The notes beneath the pieces are model-generated. The model made no database searches and was not told where the DNA came from. It saw nothing but the letters and a program-made list of their open reading frames with translations. A DNA stretch of 64,000 bases from Microbulbifer sp. A4B17. GTDB lineage: Bacteria > Pseudomonadota > Gammaproteobacteria > Pseudomonadales > Cellvibrionaceae. Below, in pieces: positions 56,528-64,000 of this stretch (position 1 is the stretch's first letter; every line of letters starts with the position of its first letter). Both the position numbers and the translations under genes were made by a program. The stretch is taken from positions 754,501-818,500 of the forward strand of contig NZ_CP029064.1 in the NCBI RefSeq assembly GCF_003076275.1, in the 5' to 3' direction.

Positions 56528-57055
56528 TTGACCCGAATCCTGGGTATTGACCCCGGCTCGCGAAAAACGGGCTATGGAATTATCGATGTGGAGCGGGGCA
56601 AGGCCCGCTATGTGGCCAGTGGAGTGATTCGCATTCCAGAGGGACCCCTGCCAGAGCGCCTCAAACTGATTTTTGATGCTGTGAGCCAAATCGCTCAACA
56701 ATACCGTCCAGCCCAGATGGCGATTGAAAATGTCTTTATGTCCAAGAGCGCCGGCTCCGCCCTGAAACTGGGCCAGGCCCGGGGGGCAGCTATTGTGGCT
56801 GGGGCAAACATTGGTCTGGAAGTAGCTGAGTATGAAGCCCGCAAAGTGAAGCAGGCGGTGGTCGGTAACGGTGCTGCGGATAAATTGCAGGTACAGCATA
56901 TGGTTAAAACACTGCTGTCCCTGCCGGCATCGCCACAAGAGGATGCCGCCGATGCACTCGCCGTGGCACTGTGCCATATGCATACCGAGCAGACTCTGGT
57001 AGTTACCGCTGGCGGAGCGCGCAGTCGTTTTCGTCGTGGCCGTCTCAGTGTGTGA
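56528..57055 (+). CDS. ruvC: Holliday junction resolvase RuvC
   Basis: A 175-residue endonuclease that cuts Holliday junctions symmetrically. Catalytic acids are Asp in [14 protein letters not shown], Glu in MAIENVFM and the pair in [13 protein letters not shown]. The start is TTG at 56528: GGAGAG lies about 9 nt upstream and it places the family N-terminus correctly (E. coli RuvC has 173 residues). An in-frame TTG five codons earlier sits inside the ribosome site. It is the first gene of ruvCAB. Confidence 0.95.
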   Translation: MTRILGIDPGSRKTGYGIIDVERGKARYVASGVIRIPEGPLPERLKLIFDAVSQIAQQYRPAQMAIENVFMSKSAGSALKLGQARGAAIVAGANIGLEVAEYEARKVKQAVVGNGAADKLQVQHMVKTLLSLPASPQEDAADALAVALCHMHTEQTLVVTAGGARSRFRRGRLSV

Positions 57056-57113
57056 TCGGCTGATAGAATTGGCTCCTATGTAGGGCGCAGACAAAATAAA
57101 CCTGGAATAACAC

Positions 57114-57725
57114 ATGATTGGAAGATTGACTGGTACTCTGGCCGCTGTGCAGCCCCCCCTGTTACTGGTGGATGTACAGGGAGTAGGTTATGAAGTACTC
57201 GCACCCATGACCACGATTTTCGAACTGCCAGCCCTGGGCCAGTCGGTGCAGCTGCACACCCATTTGGCGGTATCCGAAACCGCCCAGCAGCTGTATGGCT
57301 TTATCCGCGATGGGGATCGCAAACTGTTTCGGACCTTGATCAAGGTAAGTGGAGTAGGCCCCAAGATGGCCCTGGCTATTTTATCCGGGCTGGACGGTAC
57401 GGCCCTGGCCCGTTGTGTGTCGGAGGATAATGTAGCGGCGCTGGTTAAGGTTCCCGGTGTGGGTAAAAAGACCGCTGAGCGCCTGATCGTAGAGTTGCGG
57501 GATAAATTGACCCCGGACTTTGGCGACGCCAATGATATCCCTCTGATGGCCGCAGCTGCCGAACCCAAGGTGGATCACACCGGCGAGGCGGAGAGCGCTT
57601 TGGCTGCTCTGGGCTACAAGCCCTCTGAAGCCAGTAAAATGGTGGCCCGGGCCAGCAAGGAGCAGCCGGGTGCCGATAGTGCGGCCTTGATTCGCCTGGC
57701 CCTTAAGGGAATGGCCCCCGCTTAA
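57114..57725 (+). CDS. ruvA: Holliday junction DNA helicase subunit RuvA
   Basis: A 203-residue junction-binding subunit. Domain I (OB fold, about 1-63) starts MIGRLTGTLAAVQPPLLLVD. Domain II has two helix-hairpin-helix motifs (LIKVSGVGPKMALAIL and LVKVPGVGKKTAERLIVEL). The flexible linker and C-terminal domain III (ESALAALGYKPSEASKM) contact RuvB. It lies 58 bp after ruvC and 24 bp before ruvB. Confidence 0.97.
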   Translation: MIGRLTGTLAAVQPPLLLVDVQGVGYEVLAPMTTIFELPALGQSVQLHTHLAVSETAQQLYGFIRDGDRKLFRTLIKVSGVGPKMALAILSGLDGTALARCVSEDNVAALVKVPGVGKKTAERLIVELRDKLTPDFGDANDIPLMAAAAEPKVDHTGEAESALAALGYKPSEASKMVARASKEQPGADSAALIRLALKGMAPA

Positions 57726-57749
57726 TCTGAGTGCCCTGGAGTTGTTGCA

Positions 57750-58769
57750 ATGATTGAAGCCGACCGTTTGGTGGCACCGGGACCTGCGGGCCCCTCGGGC
57801 CAGGAAGAGCAGTACGACCGCGCTGTGCGCCCCAAAACCCTGGACGATTATGTGGGTCAGCCGGTGGTGCGGGAACAGATGGAGATTTTTATTCAGGCCG
57901 CCAAGTTGCGCAAAGAGGCCCTGGATCACACCCTGGTATTCGGCCCGCCGGGACTGGGGAAAACCACCCTGGCAAATATTATCGCCGCCGAAATGGGGGT
58001 GGCCATTAAGACCACCTCAGGCCCGGTACTGGAAAAAGCTGGCGACCTGGCGGCATTAATGACCAATCTGGAACCGGGGGATGTGCTGTTTATCGATGAG
58101 ATCCACCGCCTCAGCCCCCATGTGGAAGAGGTCCTGTATCCAGCGATGGAAGACTACCAGCTGGATATTATGATCGGCGAAGGGCCAGCGGCGCGCTCTA
58201 TCAAGCTCGACCTGCCACCCTTTACCCTGGTGGGGGCTACCACAAGGGCGGGTCTGCTCACCTCGCCACTGAGGGATCGCTTCGGCATTGTCCAGCGCCT
58301 TGAGTTCTATAACGTCGAGGATCTCACCAGTATCGTGCGCCGCTCAGCCGGTTTGATGGGGGTGGATATGGATGAGGGCGGTGCCTTGGAAGTTGCCCGT
58401 CGAGCCCGCGGTACTCCCCGAATTGCCAACCGCTTATTGCGCCGTGTGCGTGACTACGCGGAAGTTAAAGGTGATGGTGCCGTAGATTCCGCCATTGCCG
58501 ATGCAGCCCTCAATATGCTCAATGTGGATTCCCGTGGCTTCGACCAGTTGGATCGCCGTATGCTATTGGCCATGATCGAGAAGTTCGATGGTGGACCGGT
58601 GGGAGTGGACAGTCTCGCTGCAGCGGTCAGTGAGGAGCGGGATACCCTGGAAGATGTGTTGGAGCCCTACCTGATTCAGCAGGGTTATATCGCCCGCACA
58701 CCGCGGGGGCGAGTGGCAACTGGCCTGGCTTATGAACACTTCGGCCTGCCGAAGCCCGATAATAAGTAG
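57750..58769 (+). CDS. ruvB: Holliday junction DNA helicase ATPase RuvB
   Basis: A 339-residue AAA+ motor that drives branch migration with RuvA. Walker A is [13 protein letters not shown], Walker B is [11 protein letters not shown], sensor 1 lies in [11 protein letters not shown] and the arginine finger region in SPLRDRFGI. The C-terminal winged helix ([12 protein letters not shown]) contacts DNA. The stop TAG overlaps a possible GTG of the next gene, and the cluster runs directly into ybgC-tolQ. Confidence 0.97.
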   Translation: MIEADRLVAPGPAGPSGQEEQYDRAVRPKTLDDYVGQPVVREQMEIFIQAAKLRKEALDHTLVFGPPGLGKTTLANIIAAEMGVAIKTTSGPVLEKAGDLAALMTNLEPGDVLFIDEIHRLSPHVEEVLYPAMEDYQLDIMIGEGPAARSIKLDLPPFTLVGATTRAGLLTSPLRDRFGIVQRLEFYNVEDLTSIVRRSAGLMGVDMDEGGALEVARRARGTPRIANRLLRRVRDYAEVKGDGAVDSAIADAALNMLNVDSRGFDQLDRRMLLAMIEKFDGGPVGVDSLAAAVSEERDTLEDVLEPYLIQQGYIARTPRGRVATGLAYEHFGLPKPDNK

Positions 58770-58783
58770 TGAGAGAGGATGGA

Positions 58784-59188
58784 GTGAAGGAAGTTTTCAG
58801 TATTCCGCTGCGAGTTTATATAGAAGATACCGACGCGGGCGGTATCGTCTATTACGTGAATTATTTGAAGTATATGGAGCGCGCGCGCACAGAACTGCTG
58901 CGCTCCCTCGGGTATGATAAGCCGGCGATGCCGGAACAGGGGCTGTTGCTGGTGGTGCACTCCGCTGAGATCCAGTATCGAAGGTCAGCTCTCCTCGATG
59001 ATGCATTGCGCGCTACGGCCTCGATTGGCAAACTGGGGCGGGCCGCAGTGACTTTTGAACAAAAAATCTGGCGCGGCGATGAGCTAATTTGCGAAGGCGT
59101 GGTCAAAGTTGCTTGTGTCGCTGACGACAGCCGCAGGCCCTGTGCCCTGCCGGAACCTATTTATTCAGCATTAAAGGCAGTTATTTAA
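58784..59188 (+). CDS. ybgC: Tol-Pal-associated acyl-CoA thioesterase YbgC
   Basis: A 134-residue hotdog-fold thioesterase (same length as E. coli YbgC). The active-site motif is YIEDTDAGGIVYYVNYLKYM with the catalytic Asp in DTDAGG. It acts on acyl-CoA or acyl-ACP and is linked to phospholipid metabolism at the inner membrane. I chose the GTG at 58784 with GAGAGGA upstream; a GTG at 58769 overlaps the ruvB stop and is possible. The stop lies 4 bp before tolQ. Confidence 0.93.
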   Translation: MKEVFSIPLRVYIEDTDAGGIVYYVNYLKYMERARTELLRSLGYDKPAMPEQGLLLVVHSAEIQYRRSALLDDALRATASIGKLGRAAVTFEQKIWRGDELICEGVVKVACVADDSRRPCALPEPIYSALKAVI

Positions 59189-59192
59189 GAAG

Positions 59193-59882
59193 ATGAACGC
59201 CGGTGAACAACTTTCTCTTTGGGGGCTAATCCAGAACGCCAGCCTGTTGGTACAGTTAGTAATGCTGCTGCTGTTACTGGCCTCTGTGGTGTCCTGGGTC
59301 ATGATTATCCAGCGCGGACTCTACCTGTCCCAGGCCAAGCGCTCCCTGAACAATTTCGAACGTCGCTTTTGGTCCGGTGCCGACCTGAACAAACTCTTCC
59401 GCGAAGGTAACGAGCGCGCAGAAAAAGGCCGGACCGATGGTGTTGAATCCCTTTTTCGCGCTGGTTTTACCGAGTTTACCCGCCTGCGCCAGCAAGGCAG
59501 CAGTGGCCCCGAAGCGGTAATGGAAGGCACTGAACGGGCCATGCGTGTGGCTATGTCCCGAGAGCAGGAAAAGGTGGAAATGAACCTGCCGTTCCTGGCA
59601 ACCGTAGGCTCTGTCAGTCCCTATATCGGCCTGTTTGGCACCGTGTGGGGGATTATGAATTCCTTCCGTGGCCTCGCCACCATGCACCAGGCCACCATTG
59701 CCACGGTCGCACCCGGTATCAGTGAGGCGTTGGTGGCTACTGCTATGGGTTTGTTCGCAGCAATTCCTGCGGTGATGGCTTTTAACCGCTATTCCGCCAA
59801 GGCGGAGTCGCTGTTGTCCAGCTACGAAACTTTCGCCGAGGAGTTTTCCTCTATCCTGCACCGCAAAGTGCATTCCGGCTGA
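59193..59882 (+). CDS. tolQ: Tol-Pal system subunit TolQ
   Basis: A 229-residue inner-membrane subunit of the proton-driven Tol motor, a homologue of ExbB/MotA. Three membrane segments lie at about 17-37, 137-160 and 170-192. The conserved region GLFGTVWGIMNSFRGLA and the TM3 polar residues (TVAPGISEALVATAMGLFAA) are intact. It forms a pentamer around the TolR dimer and energises TolA. It is the second gene of ybgC-tolQRAB-pal-cpoB. Confidence 0.96.
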   Translation: MNAGEQLSLWGLIQNASLLVQLVMLLLLLASVVSWVMIIQRGLYLSQAKRSLNNFERRFWSGADLNKLFREGNERAEKGRTDGVESLFRAGFTEFTRLRQQGSSGPEAVMEGTERAMRVAMSREQEKVEMNLPFLATVGSVSPYIGLFGTVWGIMNSFRGLATMHQATIATVAPGISEALVATAMGLFAAIPAVMAFNRYSAKAESLLSSYETFAEEFSSILHRKVHSG

Positions 59883-59902
59883 GTAGTGAGTAGGCGAGCC
59901 CT

Positions 59903-60334
59903 ATGAGTGTGTTTCGCAAAGGAACCAAGAAGAAGCTGGTCTCCGAGATCAATGTGGTGCCCTACATTGACGTAATGCTGGTGCTGTTGATTGTCTTTAT
60001 GGTCACGGCACCATTGTTGATGCAGGGGGTCAAAGTCGACCTTCCAAATGCGCCCTCGGCGCCGATGGAGGAAACCGATGAGGAGCCGCTGATTATTTCT
60101 GTGCGTTCCGATGGCACCTATTACCTGAATCTGGGGACTGACGAGCAGAGCGCCAAGTCGCTCGAAGAAATTAAACAAACGGTCGCTAAGGTATTGCGCC
60201 AAAAGCCGGGAACCCCGGTTTTGGTGTGGGGTGACACCGAGGCTCGCTATGGCCTGATCGTCAATGCCATGACCGAACTGCAGCAGGCGGGAGCGCCCAG
60301 CGTCGGCCTGGTGACAGAGCCACCTCAGGGGTAG
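59903..60334 (+). CDS. tolR: Tol-Pal system subunit TolR
   Basis: A 143-residue ExbD-like subunit. A short basic N-terminus leads to one membrane helix (about 20-38) with the proton-path Asp in VPYIDVMLVLLIVFMVTAPL. The periplasmic domain (about 60-143) dimerises and binds peptidoglycan. It works with TolQ to couple the proton gradient to TolA. It lies 20 bp after tolQ and abuts tolA. Confidence 0.95.
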   Translation: MSVFRKGTKKKLVSEINVVPYIDVMLVLLIVFMVTAPLLMQGVKVDLPNAPSAPMEETDEEPLIISVRSDGTYYLNLGTDEQSAKSLEEIKQTVAKVLRQKPGTPVLVWGDTEARYGLIVNAMTELQQAGAPSVGLVTEPPQG

Positions 60335-60335
60335 G

Positions 60336-61136
60336 GTGCCGGTGAATAAAGGCTTTTATGCATTGGCGATTATCATCAGCCTCGTTTTGCACGGGGCGCT
60401 GATAGCTGCCATGACCTACGGCTGGGAAGCCAGCAGTATGCCCGAGCACAAACCGATGCCAAAGTTTGTGCAGGCAAAGCTGGTGACTATTGAAGCGGCA
60501 ACACCGAAGAAGAAACTGCCGAAAAAGGTCGATAAAATAAAACAGCGTGCTGAGCGCGAAGCGGAGCAAAAACGCAAGGCTGAGGTCGAACGTAAGCGCC
60601 GTGCAGCCCTGGAGCAGAAGAAAAAACTCGAGGCGGAAAAGAAACGCAAGGCAAAAGCCGAAGCAGATCGCAAAGCGCAGGCAGAAAAGGCCCGCCGCGA
60701 GAAAGAACAGCAAGAGAAGGCGCGCAAAGAAAAAGAGCTGAAGGAGAAGCTGGCTCAAGAGCGCCAGAGTTCTTTTGATGAGGCACTTCAGGATGAAGAG
60801 GACCTGCTGGATGCGAATGAGGCCGAGCAAGCGGTGATGTCCGTTGGCCAGGCGATTCAGCAGCAGATTGAGGCGGTATGGAGTCGCCCGCCCAGTGCCC
60901 GAAACGGTATGCTTACCAAGGTAAAAATAAACTTTGTCCCCACCGGTCGGGTGGTGGCAGCTAATATCGTCGAGGGCAGTGGTAATGCCGCCCTGGATCG
61001 CTCGGTACTGACCGCCATTAAAAAGGTGGAAGTATTTCCCGAAGTGGCCGAGCTGGCCCAAAAGGAACCGGTGATATTCGAGCGGGAAGTCCGCACAACC
61101 ATTTTGAACTTTAAAGTCGAAGATCTGCGCCAATGA
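60336..61136 (+). CDS. tolA: Tol-Pal system protein TolA
   Basis: A 266-residue energy-transducing protein with an N-terminal membrane helix (about 6-28), a long Lys/Glu/Ala-rich helix (about 60-150) spanning the periplasm, and a C-terminal TonB-like domain (about 175-262: [20 protein letters not shown]). The last domain contacts TolB and Pal. It is shorter than E. coli TolA (421) because of a reduced helical part. The start is GTG at 60336, or GTG at 60342. It overlaps tolB by 4 bp. Confidence 0.92.
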   Translation: MPVNKGFYALAIIISLVLHGALIAAMTYGWEASSMPEHKPMPKFVQAKLVTIEAATPKKKLPKKVDKIKQRAEREAEQKRKAEVERKRRAALEQKKKLEAEKKRKAKAEADRKAQAEKARREKEQQEKARKEKELKEKLAQERQSSFDEALQDEEDLLDANEAEQAVMSVGQAIQQQIEAVWSRPPSARNGMLTKVKINFVPTGRVVAANIVEGSGNAALDRSVLTAIKKVEVFPEVAELAQKEPVIFEREVRTTILNFKVEDLRQ

Positions 61137-62428
61137 TCAAGAGTTTACTGAAGACAGTCGTTATTATTGCAATCGCCTCGGTGAGTCTGGGGGCCCGAGC
61201 CCAGCTGGTGGTGGATATTACCAGTGGTATCGATGACCCCACGCCGATCGCTGTATCCCCATTCAGCTGGTCTGGTGGCGGGGTACTGGCGGAAGATGTT
61301 TCCGGGATTATTTCCGCAGACCTGCGACGCAGTGGCCTTTTCTCCCCGGTGCCCAAGGAGGACATGCTGTCTTTCCCCAAGGCCCCGGAAGACGTGGTAT
61401 TCCGGGACTGGCGAATTCTCGGCACCGAGTACATAGTGACCGGCCGCATTGAGCCGCAGGCCACCGGTTACCTGCTTACTTTTGATCTGGTCAATGTTTT
61501 CGGCCAGCACAAGATGTTTACCAAGCAGGTGCGTGGCGGCCAGACCCAGCTGCGGGATATTGCCCACCGCGCCGCCGATGAGATCTTTGAGGCTATCACC
61601 GGTATTCGCGGTGCCTTCTCCACCGAAATGGTGTACGTGCAGGAAGAGACCCGTGGCGGCAAGCCCAGCTATCTGTTGATGCGTGCCGATATCGATGGTG
61701 CTCGCGCCAAGCAGATCCGCCGTTTCAGCGCGCCGGTGATGTCTCCCATGTGGTCCCCCAATGGCCAGGAACTCGCCTACGTCTCCTTTGAAACCGGTCG
61801 CCCGGCAATTTTCCGCGAGAACCTGCGCACCGGTGCGCGCAAGCAATTAACCAACTTCAAGGGCATCAACAGCTCGCCGACCTGGTCCCCGGATGGAACC
61901 AAACTGGCGATGGTGCTCTCCAAGGACGGCAACCCGGAGATCTATGTGCTGGATCTGGTCAGTAATAAGCTGACAAGAATGACAAGGCACTTCTCCATTG
62001 ATACCGAGCCGAACTGGATGCCAGATGGTAAATCACTGATTTTCACCTCCGATAGGGGAGGGAAGCCACAAATTTACCAATTGACTCTTGCCACTGGTCA
62101 AGTCGACCGCTTAACCTTCGATGGCGATTACAATGCGCGGCCCCGTGTTTCTCCAGATGGAAAGACACTGGTTATGGTGCATCGTAATAGGGGTGTGTTT
62201 ACTATCGCTACGATGGATATCAACTCGGGCAGAATGCGTGTCCTTACGGAGACCACTCTGGATGAGTCCCCTAGTATCGCACCGAACGGGGCCATGTTGA
62301 TGTACGCTACCAAACGTGGGGATAAAGGTATTCTGGCAGCGGTGTCGCTGGATGCCGGGGTGAAGTATAACCTGCCCTCTCAGAGGGGTGATGTCCGTGA
62401 ACCGGCCTGGTCGCCGTACTTTGAATAA
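61133..62428 (+). CDS. tolB: Tol-Pal system periplasmic protein TolB
   Basis: A 431-residue periplasmic protein. A signal peptide of about 23 residues ends in ARA. The N-terminal alpha/beta domain (about 25-160) has an N-terminal segment that binds TolA. The six-bladed beta-propeller (about 175-430) has repeated blades such as [34 protein letters not shown] and [17 protein letters not shown]. It exchanges between TolA and Pal. The ATG overlaps the tolA stop by 4 bp. Confidence 0.96.
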   Translation: MIKSLLKTVVIIAIASVSLGARAQLVVDITSGIDDPTPIAVSPFSWSGGGVLAEDVSGIISADLRRSGLFSPVPKEDMLSFPKAPEDVVFRDWRILGTEYIVTGRIEPQATGYLLTFDLVNVFGQHKMFTKQVRGGQTQLRDIAHRAADEIFEAITGIRGAFSTEMVYVQEETRGGKPSYLLMRADIDGARAKQIRRFSAPVMSPMWSPNGQELAYVSFETGRPAIFRENLRTGARKQLTNFKGINSSPTWSPDGTKLAMVLSKDGNPEIYVLDLVSNKLTRMTRHFSIDTEPNWMPDGKSLIFTSDRGGKPQIYQLTLATGQVDRLTFDGDYNARPRVSPDGKTLVMVHRNRGVFTIATMDINSGRMRVLTETTLDESPSIAPNGAMLMYATKRGDKGILAAVSLDAGVKYNLPSQRGDVREPAWSPYFE

Positions 62429-62527
62429 GGCGGGGGTGCCCGACGCGCTTCAGCGAAGGGTGTGAATTAGAGCAAGTAGAAATCTTTCAGGATTTTCGAT
62501 AACACTATATATAAAGCGGAGTAGCTT

Positions 62528-63016
62528 ATGTTGAAATCAGTAAAAACAGGTCTTGGGTTAGCCTGTGTATTAGCAGTTATGGCTGGTTGTAGCAGCAATG
62601 ACACCAAGACTGGCGGGGAGACCATGGTAGATGAAACCGCAAATAATACCGCGGTTGAAACCACCGAATTTGATACTACCCCTGAGCCCGTAGCACCTCT
62701 TGAAAACGTAGTTTACTTCGATTTCGACCAGTCCCTGCTGAAGCCCGAAACCCGTGAACTGCTGATCCGTCACGCTGACCGCATGCGCGGCAACGCCGGT
62801 TCCGTTCGCCTGGAAGGCCACGCTGACGAACTGGGTACTCGCGAGTACAACCTGGCTCTGGGTGAGCGTCGTGCCAATGCCGTTCGCGACTTTTTGGTAC
62901 TGCAAGGCGTAGACGCAGCTAACCTGGAAGTAATCAGCTACGGTGAAGAGCGTCCGGCTCAAATGGGTTCTAACGAATCTGCCCGTGCGATGAACCGTCG
63001 CGTTGTTATTAACTAA
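62528..63016 (+). CDS. pal: Peptidoglycan-associated lipoprotein Pal
   Basis: A 162-residue outer-membrane lipoprotein with a lipobox ending VMAGC (Cys21). A flexible Thr/Glu-rich linker (about 25-58) precedes the OmpA-like peptidoglycan-binding domain (about 62-162: VYFDFDQSLLKPETRELL, then GHADELGTREYNLALGERRA). The binding Asp/Arg pair is retained. It tethers the outer membrane to the wall and is moved by TolB. GGAG lies 8 nt upstream, and TATATA with an upstream TTTCAG may be its own promoter after the 99-bp tolB gap. Confidence 0.96.
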   Translation: MLKSVKTGLGLACVLAVMAGCSSNDTKTGGETMVDETANNTAVETTEFDTTPEPVAPLENVVYFDFDQSLLKPETRELLIRHADRMRGNAGSVRLEGHADELGTREYNLALGERRANAVRDFLVLQGVDAANLEVISYGEERPAQMGSNESARAMNRRVVIN

Positions 63017-63028
63017 TCGTAAAAATGG

Positions 63029-63874
63029 ATGCCAATGGCTTTAACGATTAGAAAACTAGCGATCGCCGCAGCAGTTATGGCTGCGGCATCGCCGGTATTT
63101 TCCCAGGCCCCGATTGTAGACCTGTCTTCTAAAAGCCAGGACCAGTCGGCCACTATTTATACCGATGAAGCGGATAGCAGTGCTCCGACACAGCTCGCCC
63201 GTGCCGGTATGTCACCACCCCGAGCACAGGGTAATCCTCAGGCCGAAGCCTACTATCAGATGCAGGTTTTGCAGCAGGAAGTGCGGGAGTTGCGTGGCAC
63301 AGTTGAAGAATTGCGCCATGAGATAAAGCGTCTCAAGCAGCAGCGCACTGAAGATTATATGGATCTGGACCGGCGTATTGCGCGCCTGAGTGGTACAGAG
63401 CCAGCGGCTCAACCGCCGTCAACCGCTGAAGGCGGTGCTTCGTCCATGCAAGGGCAGGGGGGCTCAGCAATGCCGCCTAAACCCCAAGGGCCGAAAGACG
63501 GCAAGAGTGAGCGCGACCGCTACCAGGCCAGCTTTGGTTTGGCCCGCAATGGCGATTACGGTGGCGCCAGTGAAGAGTTCAAAAGCCTGTTGCAGGACTT
63601 CCCCAATGGTCAGTACGCTCCGAACGCGAATTACTGGCTGGGTGAGATTGCACTGGTTCAGGGCAACCTGGAAGAGGCGCGAGAGTGGTTCGTAGCCTTA
63701 CTTGACGGTTACCCCAATTCCAGCAAAGTCTGGGATGGCCGCTACAAGCTGGGTACTGTTTACCACCAGCTGGGCGACCAACAAAAAGCCCGCAACCTGC
63801 TGGAGCAGGTGGCAGCCAGTGACGCCAGAGCGTCCAATCTGGCGAAGAAGTATCTGCAGGAGAACTTCCAGTAG
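63029..63874 (+). CDS. cpoB: Cell division coordinator CpoB (YbgF)
   Basis: A 281-residue periplasmic protein. The signal peptide ends near VFS (about 25). A coiled coil (about 72-115: QMQVLQQEVRELRGTVEELR) drives trimerisation. A Gly/Pro-rich linker leads to TPR repeats (about 160-281: YQASFGLARNGDYGGASEEF, then YWLGEIALVQGNLEEAREWF). It coordinates peptidoglycan synthesis with outer-membrane constriction at division together with Tol-Pal. The ATG is at 63029, or 63035. It is the last gene of the operon, 12 bp after pal. Confidence 0.94.
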   Translation: MPMALTIRKLAIAAAVMAAASPVFSQAPIVDLSSKSQDQSATIYTDEADSSAPTQLARAGMSPPRAQGNPQAEAYYQMQVLQQEVRELRGTVEELRHEIKRLKQQRTEDYMDLDRRIARLSGTEPAAQPPSTAEGGASSMQGQGGSAMPPKPQGPKDGKSERDRYQASFGLARNGDYGGASEEFKSLLQDFPNGQYAPNANYWLGEIALVQGNLEEAREWFVALLDGYPNSSKVWDGRYKLGTVYHQLGDQQKARNLLEQVAASDARASNLAKKYLQENFQ

Positions 63875-63934
63875 CCACCAGTCGCTACTGACTGTCATCG
63901 CTGGTTTTTTGAGCAGAAAAAGCCTATGATCCCG

Positions 63935-63967
63935 CGCCCGGGTGGCATGTGCCACTCGGGCGTTTTT
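63935..63967 (+). terminator. Intrinsic terminator of the Tol-Pal operon
   Basis: CGCCCGGGTGGCA pairs with TGCCACTCGGGCG (one G-T wobble) and is followed by TTTTT. It lies about 60 bp after the cpoB stop and is a strong intrinsic terminator. Confidence 0.9.
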
Positions 63968-63980
63968 GTGTTGGGTGTGT

Positions 63981-64000
63981 ATGACCGATCTTTCCAAAGA
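63981..64000 (+). CDS. Start of an unidentified gene, cut by the window end
   Basis: An ATG at 63981 followed by Thr-Asp-Leu-Ser-Lys codons runs to the edge. TTGGGTG lies a few bases upstream. Too short to identify; in related genomes a queuosine gene (queE or queC) often follows cpoB, but nothing visible here proves it. Confidence 0.3.

Noticed and set aside
60261-61133. Minus-strand open frame of 290 codons opposite tolA
   Set aside because: The Leu/Phe-rich product is the reverse image of the Lys/Glu-rich TolA helix.
1-64000. tRNA, rRNA, CRISPR, prophage or insertion sequence genes
   Set aside because: No T-loop-type sequences in plausible cloverleaf settings, no spaced repeat arrays, no transposase or integrase frames were seen.

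Overview
The window looks like chromosomal DNA of a marine gammaproteobacterium of the Cellvibrionales type, closest in flavour to Microbulbifer or Saccharophagus. This is inferred from gene content and order, not from a database match. Supporting signs are a complete rsxABCDGE (Rnf) operon, the order yebC-ruvCAB-ybgC-tolQRAB-pal-cpoB, a polyserine-rich secreted lipoprotein, and a YdiJ-type D-2-hydroxyacid dehydrogenase. I see no insertion sequence, prophage, CRISPR array, tRNA or rRNA.

Layout. At 0.1-5.6 kb four minus-strand genes encode envelope proteins: a TPR/PEGA-like membrane protein, two lipoproteins (one polyserine) and a periplasmic TPR protein with a TonB-like C-terminus. I do not recognise this set as a described system. 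At 6.2-12.5 kb are ilvE, a Yip1-like membrane protein, an HSL-type hydrolase with an altered catalytic motif, a small secreted orphan, and a beta-helix lipoprotein/diheme cytochrome pair behind a 34-bp near-perfect palindrome. At 12.6-19.5 kb a TetR regulator is followed by the Rsx/Rnf electron transport operon. At 19.9-24.1 kb are yghU, a yqjDEK-like trio, a 2-hydroxyacid dehydrogenase and an EamA exporter.

At 24.1-32.4 kb are metG and apbC/mrp (divergent), a possibly double-frameshifted small gene, trhO, small orphans and a 3D-domain protein. At 32.5-39.2 kb are ydiJ and a tightly overlapping ybgA-like/merR/phrB DNA-photorepair operon. From 39.2 to 43.5 kb lies an AT-richer stretch of orphan genes, including an apparently internally deleted S41 peptidase. 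At 43.5-50.6 kb come an aminotransferase and Lrp regulator, two adjacent decayed genes (hupE/ureJ with a frameshift at a C7 run, and a PpiC-type isomerase with an in-frame stop), a DUF4345 protein, a sterol-desaturase-like hydroxylase, a membrane AraC regulator and a lytic transglycosylase.

At 50.8-64 kb the sequence is core housekeeping: proS, an HU-like protein, an FmdB zinc ribbon, aspS, yebC, the RuvABC Holliday-junction machinery, and the Tol-Pal envelope-constriction operon ending in a strong terminator. A REP-like inverted pair sits between aspS and yebC.

Main candidates for a second look: the four-gene envelope cluster, the palindrome in front of the beta-helix/cytochrome pair, the decayed hupE-ppiC pair, the deleted S41 peptidase, the B12-less MerR next to the photolyase, and the Asp-to-Cys hydrolase.
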